Below are positions 57,093 through 64,000 of a stretch of DNA of 64,000 nucleotides, in pieces (within the stretch, counting starts at the first letter, position 1; each line of letters opens with the position of its first letter). Origin of the DNA: Chromera velia (Eukaryota; Sar; Chromeraceae); assembly GCA_018398765.1 (NCBI GenBank), contig JAHBMJ010004061.1, positions 9,656 to 73,655 of the forward strand, given 5' to 3'. A program made the position numbers and the translations under genes. The notes below the pieces were generated by a model, which did no database searches, had not been told where the DNA came from, and saw only the letters and a program-made list of their open reading frames with translations.

Positions 57093-59231
57093 ATGCGGGA
57101 ACCAGAGGAAGCGACGAACGGGGGTCCCCCCCCGTCGGATGGTCACCAGTCCCCGTCAGAAAGTTCTGGAAATGAGACCGACAACAGAATCGCACTCGAG
57201 ACCCGCAAACTGAAACGCTTTTCTGTTCGAGATGTCATGTTCGAGTTGCGCGGCTCTCAATCGTTCCTTCCGCGTCTCCTGCGGTCCGACAAAAGAGAAA
57301 GGACGCGAATTCTGACTCGGCTCATGTTTGGGTTGATTGATGGCCAAGGGGTCATCATTGACGAAGAAAACTTTGGGCACGAATACATGGGGACGATGGT
57401 CTCGTCGGATTTTGTGGGCAATCTCTTGGCAGGGTTTTCTCCCTCTGTCGCTTCGATGTTTGAGGAATCAGTCACATCGCTGAAAGGCGTGTTGAATGCA
57501 AACATGTTCCGAAATTTCTGTAAACAGTTCGAACGGGTGTATCTGGTCTGTGCCTCCAAAATGGCACTTCGGGAAGCGGAGGAGGCGATAGAAGCTCGGA
57601 AGAAGACGTACACTTCCACATTGAGAAGTGTCATCCACCCTCTGCTACTTTTTTATAACGGGCAGACCGATTGTTACGACCCGAGAAACTTCCTTCGTTT
57701 CCAGAATGCGGAGACAGCATGGCGTGTGTGTACAGACAAAGCGCTCAAGAAGTTCATGGACACAGAGAAAGTGATGGACTTTGTGGGCAGATGGAGGCAG
57801 CACGCACCCTCCGATTTTTCCTGACAGTTCGATCTCTTTGAGGCTGCTCTCCAGAAGGTGAGAAAGTTAGGAGGAGATGACCGAGGAGGGGACTGAAGAA
57901 AGTGAAAAGAGCAAGACAAGAAGGAACTGCCACTGACCATTCGTCATCCATTCCATTCGGCACTGTCGGTCTTTGTTCCCCCTGCTCAACCGGAGTTTCT
58001 GCACTTTCTTCTTTTCTCAGAGCTCCGCCTGTTTGCAGAAGTAGAATGCAGTGCGAAAGAGCAGGGACGTTTTTCAACGACTTGTTGCTTTCATGTTGAC
58101 TGCAGGTGGTGGAAAACAACACTATCCCTCAGACCAAGGAGGCGGTGGACTTTCGGAAAGAGGTTCGTCATTCTTCAGACTGGCATAGAGGGGGCGGCAA
58201 TGCACAGTGGTGAGGGTGCGGATCTGGCTGTTTCTTCTTTCTTCCTCCTGTTATTTTTCGCCATCTGATTCTCTTTCTTTTCAAGTTGACTGAATCCTTC
58301 GTGTTTCTGTCTCCAGTGTCTGGTCTGACTTTCTTGAACTGTCTCAGCTCTCTTTTCCTCACCTTGCTTGTAGTCGATCCAAATCTGGTGGATTCATTCT
58401 TTCATCTTCTCTTTTCTTCCCTTGGTCCAATCTCGACCAGATGATGAAAGAACTCAGGAAGGTGATGCTGGATCTGTACGGCATCGGTCGGCAAATGGAG
58501 TATCACGGGTCGTGTGTGAATGGATTCGCCGATAAGGATTCCGCCTGTGAGATTCATATGGCGGGCGTTGGCGGACAGGTCAGCCCTTTTCCTTTCGTGT
58601 TGTTCGGCTTCTTGAATATTAATAATGTTTTTCTATCCTTGGAGTGTCTCTGTCTGCTGGGTCTGCTTCGAGTGACGGAAGCTCTTTGAAGATGGCGAAA
58701 GCGAGCGCTCTTCCAGCCTCCATTCCACTTCGCCCGCCTCCCTCGATCCCGCATGTCTTCTAGCTTTGTCTTCCTCTTCTTGCATGGTGACTTTGCTTCT
58801 GTTTGGCGTGCTGTTCTCTCTCTTCCTGTTGCTCTGTGTGTGTCTGTATGGCTCCTCATCTGTCCCTCGGTCTGTTGGTCCGACTGTCGAATAAAAGGAG
58901 ATTGAGAGAGAAAAGGAAACAAACCTTTGCTTTGTCAATCTGCCTCCTAGTGGCGCTGCGTGTCTACATCTTTTCATGGGTACGCTCCTCAGTCCCAACA
59001 ATTGACGCGCAATCATGAGTGTGCTGATCATGCAGCAAGGCAAAGACCTAATGCTCGTCGAAGCGAATGGAACACAAACCCGCATCGACTGCCAAATGTC
59101 AGATGAGCAAGTGCGCGTGAGACAATTGAAGCGGACTCTAGAGGTCGGTCTCGTTTTGCTTGCCTTTCCCCCTCCATGAGCCCTTTTTGCTTCTTTCTTT
59201 CTTTCTTTTCTTTCTTTCTTTCTTTCTTTCT

Positions 59232-59262
<31 letters not shown>

Positions 59263-59277
59263 AATTCTTTCTTCAAT

Positions 59278-59318
<41 letters not shown>

Positions 59319-59380
59319 AATTCTTTCTTCAATTCTTTCTTCAATTATTTCTTCAATTCTTTCTTCAATTCTTTCGTTCT

Positions 59381-59412
<32 letters not shown>

Positions 59413-59486
59413 TTCCTTTCTTTCTTTCTTTCTTTCTTCCTTCCTTTCTTTCTTTTCTTCCTTCCTTCCTTCCTTCCTTCCTTCTT

Positions 59487-59521
<35 letters not shown>

Positions 59522-61293
59522 CCTCTCTCTCTCCGTTCTCTTGTTTCTTCCTTTCTTTCTTCCCTCCCTACGTTTCTCCCTCCCTACCCTCCCTTGCTTG
59601 CTTCCTTCCTCCCTTCTTCTGTTTGTCTATCTGTTTTTCTGTCCTTCTTTCTGTCTGGAAGACAAAGAAACACGTTGCCTGTCTTTGTCCGTGGTGAGAA
59701 AAGACAAGAGACAGAACCATATTGTCTGTCTGTCTGTCTGTCGGTCGTCATGCGCGGCTTTCTTTGAGGAGGAAAATCTGCACTGAATCAGAACTGGGGA
59801 GGGGCGGCGGCAGTCAGCCTGTTTTTCTTTCTCCGTTGGCCGTTCTTTAGAAAAGCGACAAATGACGAAAGAAAAAGAAAATCTCATCCGGCCTGCAACA
59901 ATTCACAACTCTCTGCGAATCCATGAGAAACTTCGTGCAATTCTCTACACCCGGGGGGCGTCTGGATCTTCCCATTCTTTCGTGTCATCTGGATGACCCC
60001 ACTCATTCTTGCAGAGATCGGCCCCCGCTGGCAAGTACTCCTGGAATTCCAAAGTGGAGGCCGATGCCGACGGGCTTCCTTTCCTCTCTGTGATCGCAGT
60101 CAGTCAGTCGGAGAGGCAGCCAGGCATTCACATTTCGTACTTTGGCTCAGCTTTCCATGCACCTTCCCGCAAAAGGTTGTTCCTGCCTAACTTGGTGCTG
60201 TGAAGCAAGGCCTCTTTGTGCTTTGATTCCCACCGGGTCTCATCAAGAGTTTTCGTGCGCCCGTTTCCTGCTGTCGGCCAGAGCACCTCTTTTTTGCTTT
60301 CTTTGAAGTGGGTCGCAGAAAGCTTCTGGGAGATTAGAGTCATCCTCTGGCAGAGACACTTCAGGCATCTGTCCTTGCATTGACACTCTGCATAAAAGCA
60401 AGGTGTTGCGTTCTGCAACTGGTCGTTGAAACACACTGACCGAGAGAAACGATCCTCCCGCCGCTAGAACTGGTCTCCCGTTTCCAGACGTAGTTTTGTT
60501 TAGGTGTTCCCCAAATTTTGTTCCCTTCTCTGACTTTTTCTGTCCTTGTTTTTGCCTCGATGTGCGTGCAGGAACACTCGGATTTTGAAAAGAAACTTGT
60601 AAGCCACTGTTTTGCCTTTCGCATTTTATTCATACTTTATTTTCTCTCAATTCATCTCGCTTTGTCTCTCTCTGTCTCTCTGTATGTTCTCTTTCCACGT
60701 GTGTCTTGCCTACAGATGAGCATGCCTTTCTCTGTCATCTATGTGCCTCTCTGTGTGCCTTGTTTGTGACTCTTTCCTTCCTTCCCTCCTTCCTTTCTTT
60801 TCTTCCTTTTTCATCCTCGCAAGGCTTGATGACTCTTTTGTTCACTTTTTTCTTTGCTGTCTCTTTCTCTTCTACGGACACCTTCTTTCTTCCTTGTCCT
60901 CTTTTCTTTCTCTGTTGCACCTCTCTCTCAATCAACTCCTTTTATTCTTCGGTTAATTCTTCTCCTGTCCTGTGGCTCTGAACCCTCCCACAGGACTTTC
61001 CGATCAAACTGACTTTTGGGGAACCAGACCCGAAGCCAGTCCGGGCCGCCAGACTCCTGAGGGCGTACGCAGAAATCGAGCCTGCATGCTTTCAGCTGGG
61101 TCCGTTTCTTTCTTTGTAGACCCCCGTCTTTCTGACTCCTTGTTTCAGTGTCTGTCTGCTTGGTTTGGTTTGCTTTCCTTTTGTTTGTTTGTTTGTTTGT
61201 TTGTGTGTCCAACCGTCTGTTTACGTGTCCGTCAGATTGGTGATTTTGCTCTGTGTGGTGGTCGACGAGGTGGTGCGGCATTGTCGCGAAGGT

Positions 61294-61332
<39 letters not shown>

Positions 61333-61365
61333 CTCTTCTTTCCTTTCTTTCTTTCTTTCTTTCTT

Positions 61366-61405
<40 letters not shown>

Positions 61406-61413
61406 TCTTTCTT

Positions 61414-61453
<40 letters not shown>

Positions 61454-61510
61454 CTCTTCTTTCTTTCCTTCCTTTCTTTCTTTCTTTCTTTCTTTCTTCC
61501 TTTCTTTCTT

Positions 61511-61588
<78 letters not shown>

Positions 61589-61612
61589 TCCTTCCTTCTT
61601 TCTTTCTTTCTT

Positions 61613-61676
<64 letters not shown>

Positions 61677-61689
61677 TTCTTTCTTTCTT

Positions 61690-61725
<36 letters not shown>

Positions 61726-61786
61726 CTCTTCTTTCTTTCCTTCCTTTCTTTCTTTCTTTCTTTCTTTCTTCTTTTCTTTCTTTCTT

Positions 61787-61854
<68 letters not shown>

Positions 61855-64000
61855 TGTGTGTCTGTGTGTCTGTGTGTCTGTCCTTCTTTCTCTCTTGCGC
61901 GTGCACCTGCGTTACCCGATGAGTCACTCGACCGATCTGATGTATCTACTGCAGCGAGTAGGTCTTCCTGGGTGTTGGGTCGCCTGCGTTGTTGTGATTG
62001 TATTCTCTCGTGAGATCGCTTCTGCACGCCCTGGCTCCTGTCTGTTCCCTTCCATTCCGCTTTAGCTAGTCCATGTCTTCCCCATTTTCCTTCCTTGATC
62101 CCTTCTTTCGGGGGTCTAGGAGAGAACGAGCGCGTGTGGTGACGCTCGGTGGGCTGTGTGAGAGTGGTTGCAGGACTCCTTGTGAAAGTGTGGGCATACG
62201 CCCGTGGACTAATTTGTGCCGAAAACGGGGGTCTCTCTGCCGACGCTTGGATGTACATGGTCATCTTCTTCCTGCAGACGCGGTCGGTCGGTTGAATGGT
62301 TGATTTGTTGGTTGGTTGGTTTGTTGGTTGACTGGTCAAAGCCACCTCTTCTGGCGATTGTTGACAGAGATTTCTGTCTCTTATGTTGCAAGCTTTTTTT
62401 GTCTTCTCTCCGTGTCTCTTTTGCACGATGGCTTGATTGCTGATGTGTGCACGAGCGCCCACTACCCATGCTCCATTGACATATTTATTCATACCTCCTT
62501 TTATCTATCCATTTGTTGACCCAAGAACTCTCTCGACCTCACCGAATCATTTATGATTTGAGACAGCGGATGGACCGAATTTCTGCAGCAAGGGGGGCAA
62601 GCGACTGCTCCCAAACCTCCAGAACCCACCGAAGAAGTCCACGGAAGGGTCGGAAGGGGACGACAGCGACGAGGAAGAGGCACGTGACCCGAACTACTTC
62701 TTCAACCCTCCGTACGCAGACAAAAGCCGCGCCCCCGAGGTCTTGGCAGAGCCATTCACTGCCCTTCGGTGGGTCACCATGGATCTTCTATGTCTGTCTC
62801 CTTTTTTTCCCTTTCCTTCGCTTTTTCCGTTCTGTTTATTTGCCGTGTATTGGCTGCAAGCCGTTTCAGTCTCTTCAATGGGGACTACTGAATTCCCCTG
62901 ATCTGTGGAGGGGTAGCCTTCTCAGGCCCGCATTCTCCATCACAGTTTTCATTAATTGTCTGGACATGCATGTAAAATGCTGATTGATTTTTGCTCTCGT
63001 CGGAAGATCACTTTTTCTCCACTGGTCCCGAAGTTTGTGGCTCTCTGTATGTCTCCTCTTCTTGTTTGTCTGGTGACTTCGACTCAAGCGATGCATCGAA
63101 AGAAAGAGGGATGGCCAAGCGAGGGCTCAGTCGGCCAGAGTCGCTTCGTGAATTTCTTTGGGATTGAGCGGGCAGAGGAAGGAAGGGGTGCAACACAAAA
63201 GAAGGAAGCTGGGGTCGGTGACTATTCCCATCGTGAATTCCCACACAATCGATTTATGTGTCTTGTCTGTCTCTCTGTCTGTCTGTATGTGTGCAGACCC
63301 CGTGACTTGTCTGGGATTCCTTCAGACGATTTGAAGAAGCCTGGTCAGAAGGTGACCTTGATGGAGCTCCTTCTTGGTTTCTTCCACTTCTATTCGGTCG
63401 AGTTCTCTGTCCACTCGGAGGTCATCGTGATCGGAGACGGACACAGGACCACCAAGGCGGACATCTGCGGACTGGGTGTCGAGTACGATGAGGAGATGGA
63501 GGTCGGTCTGAAGGGAAATAAAGAAATGCGTTGAAACCATACAACGCACTTCTCTGCACGGAAAAAGGATGGATTGATGGATGAAAGAATGAAATGACGG
63601 ATAGATAGATACCTTTCTGTCAGCAACCCTTATCATGTCTCTTTCCTGTCTTCGTTTCATCTTCGGCCATCACTTATCGATCGTTGTGTCTTTGTCCCCT
63701 TCTTGTGTTCCGCTCGCTCAGCTACCCACTTGCTCACACGTTAATCCCTGCTCGTTCTCCCTGTGCTTTGCCCTCTCGACACTCATGCAGGCCGAATTGA
63801 TTGATGAAGGCGAAGACCCTGTGGGTTCCTTGGTGTATGCCCATTGTGTGTGTCTGTCTATCTGTGAGTAGGGTTCCTTTGTCGGGAGGTTAGAGGGTTT
63901 AGGGGACAGCGGAGCTGGGCCGTCTGTGGAGGACTGAAGGAACACGAGAAGGAAGGAAAGAGAGAGCCCTTTGCTCGGTACCAGAAGTTAGTAAAGGCTC
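57093..64000 (+). CDS. TUTase/non-canonical poly(A)-polymerase-like protein with replaced catalytic aspartates (partial)
   Basis: A Cid1/TUTase fold protein running off the window. The first exon (57,093 to about 57,770 or 57,824) encodes an unrecognised helical N-terminal domain of about 230 residues. Further exons: 57,828-57,857; 58,106-58,162; 58,441-58,578; 59,036-59,143; about 59,859-59,980; 60,015-60,098; 60,572-60,598 (27 nt); 60,994-61,099; 62,189-62,282; 62,589-62,768; 63,297-63,501; 63,791-63,820. The nucleotidyltransferase signature reads YHGSCVNGFADKDSACEIHM, aligning without gaps to the family GSxxxGxxxxxSDxDL, so the two metal-binding Asp are Ala and Glu. FPIKLTFGEP aligns to the IDISFNN strand with the third Asp as Lys. 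LLRAYAEIEP, VWAYARGLICAENGGLSADA, WMYMVIFFLQ and LLPNLQ follow the family, and the PAP-associated domain is present (TLMELLLGFFHFYSVEFSVH, EDP end). The third-Asp alignment and exon 6 borders are less sure. Confidence 0.8.
59186..59520 (+). repeat. (TTTC)n/(TTCC)n/(CT)n tract in a TUTase-like intron
   Basis: About 330 bases of pure pyrimidine on the sense strand with TTCAAT interruptions. Capable of triplex (H-DNA) formation. Confidence 0.95.
61292..61860 (+). repeat. Long alternating (CT)n / (TTTC)n tract, then (GT)n
   Basis: About 530 bases of almost uninterrupted pyrimidine: blocks of CT repeats and TTTC repeats alternate about five times, with a shared spacer (CCCCTCTTCTTTC) recurring after the CT blocks. 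The tract ends in GT/CTGTGTGT repeats. The regular recurrence suggests a higher-order unit of about 140-250 bases. It lies in the intron 61,100-62,188. Confidence 0.95.

Noticed and set aside
57822-57824. TGA as selenocysteine
   Set aside because: No Sec-family context, and an acceptor-like CAG follows at once; a short intron or chance continuation is simpler.
61165-62492. Long frames rich in Ser-Leu-Phe or Arg-Glu-Lys (up to 423 residues)
   Set aside because: They are translations of CT/TTTC microsatellites inside an intron; the same applies near 43,300-43,750, 10,280-10,900 and 59,160-59,790.

Overview
The window is nuclear DNA of a eukaryote. Genes are split by GT-AG introns of mostly 200-1,500 bases. 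The introns are loaded with simple repeats ((GT)n, (CT)n, (TTTC)n), and between genes lie AT-rich stretches holding transposon remains. Gene content (a 38-residue-type PPR array, a signal-peptide-like leader, a plant/bacterial-style riboflavin enzyme) together with this intron style suggests a free-living alveolate alga of the chromerid type (Chromera-like). That is an inference from style and remembered families, not a database match.

Layout. 1-440: end of an unidentified + strand gene. 1,551-6,647 (+): 12-13-exon sugar-phosphate/nucleotide-sugar transporter (SLC35C2-like). 6,650-9,290: AT-rich, with a terminal-inverted-repeat element and a 5'-truncated non-LTR retrotransposon bounded by a 13-bp target-site duplication. 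9,292-19,859 (-): more than 20-exon multipass membrane protein ending in a class 3 lipase domain with GHSLGG. 20,290-24,414 (+): GTP cyclohydrolase II fused to a RibD-type reductase, divergent from the lipase gene. 24,415-27,403: gene-poor. 27,404-28,024 (-): intronless HSP20. 28,799-29,267: large inverted repeat. 31,075-33,666 (-): PPR array of about 20 units broken by five in-frame TAG codons. 34,726-40,506: LTR-bounded element with no recognisable gag-pol, apparently in minus orientation. 42,058-45,082 (-): proteasome beta2 subunit (PSMB7 type), divergent from 45,874-48,936 (+): U1A/U2B''-type spliceosomal protein. 49,822-50,718 (+): second copy of the same non-LTR retrotransposon, with a 14-bp duplication. 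53,118-55,418 (+): unidentified charged helical protein. 57,093 to beyond 64,000 (+): Cid1/TUTase-like nucleotidyltransferase in which all three catalytic aspartates appear to be replaced.

The genes do not form a pathway. Several act on RNA (U1A/U2B'', PPR, TUTase-like). Two pairs are head-to-head and may share promoter regions (lipase/RibA at 19,860-20,289; PSMB7/U2B'' at 45,083-45,873). Exon borders were placed by matching reading phase and protein family. For PSMB7, U2B'', the RibA fusion and the 53-55 kb gene the phases close exactly over all exons. For the transporter, lipase and TUTase-like genes some internal exons are unresolved.
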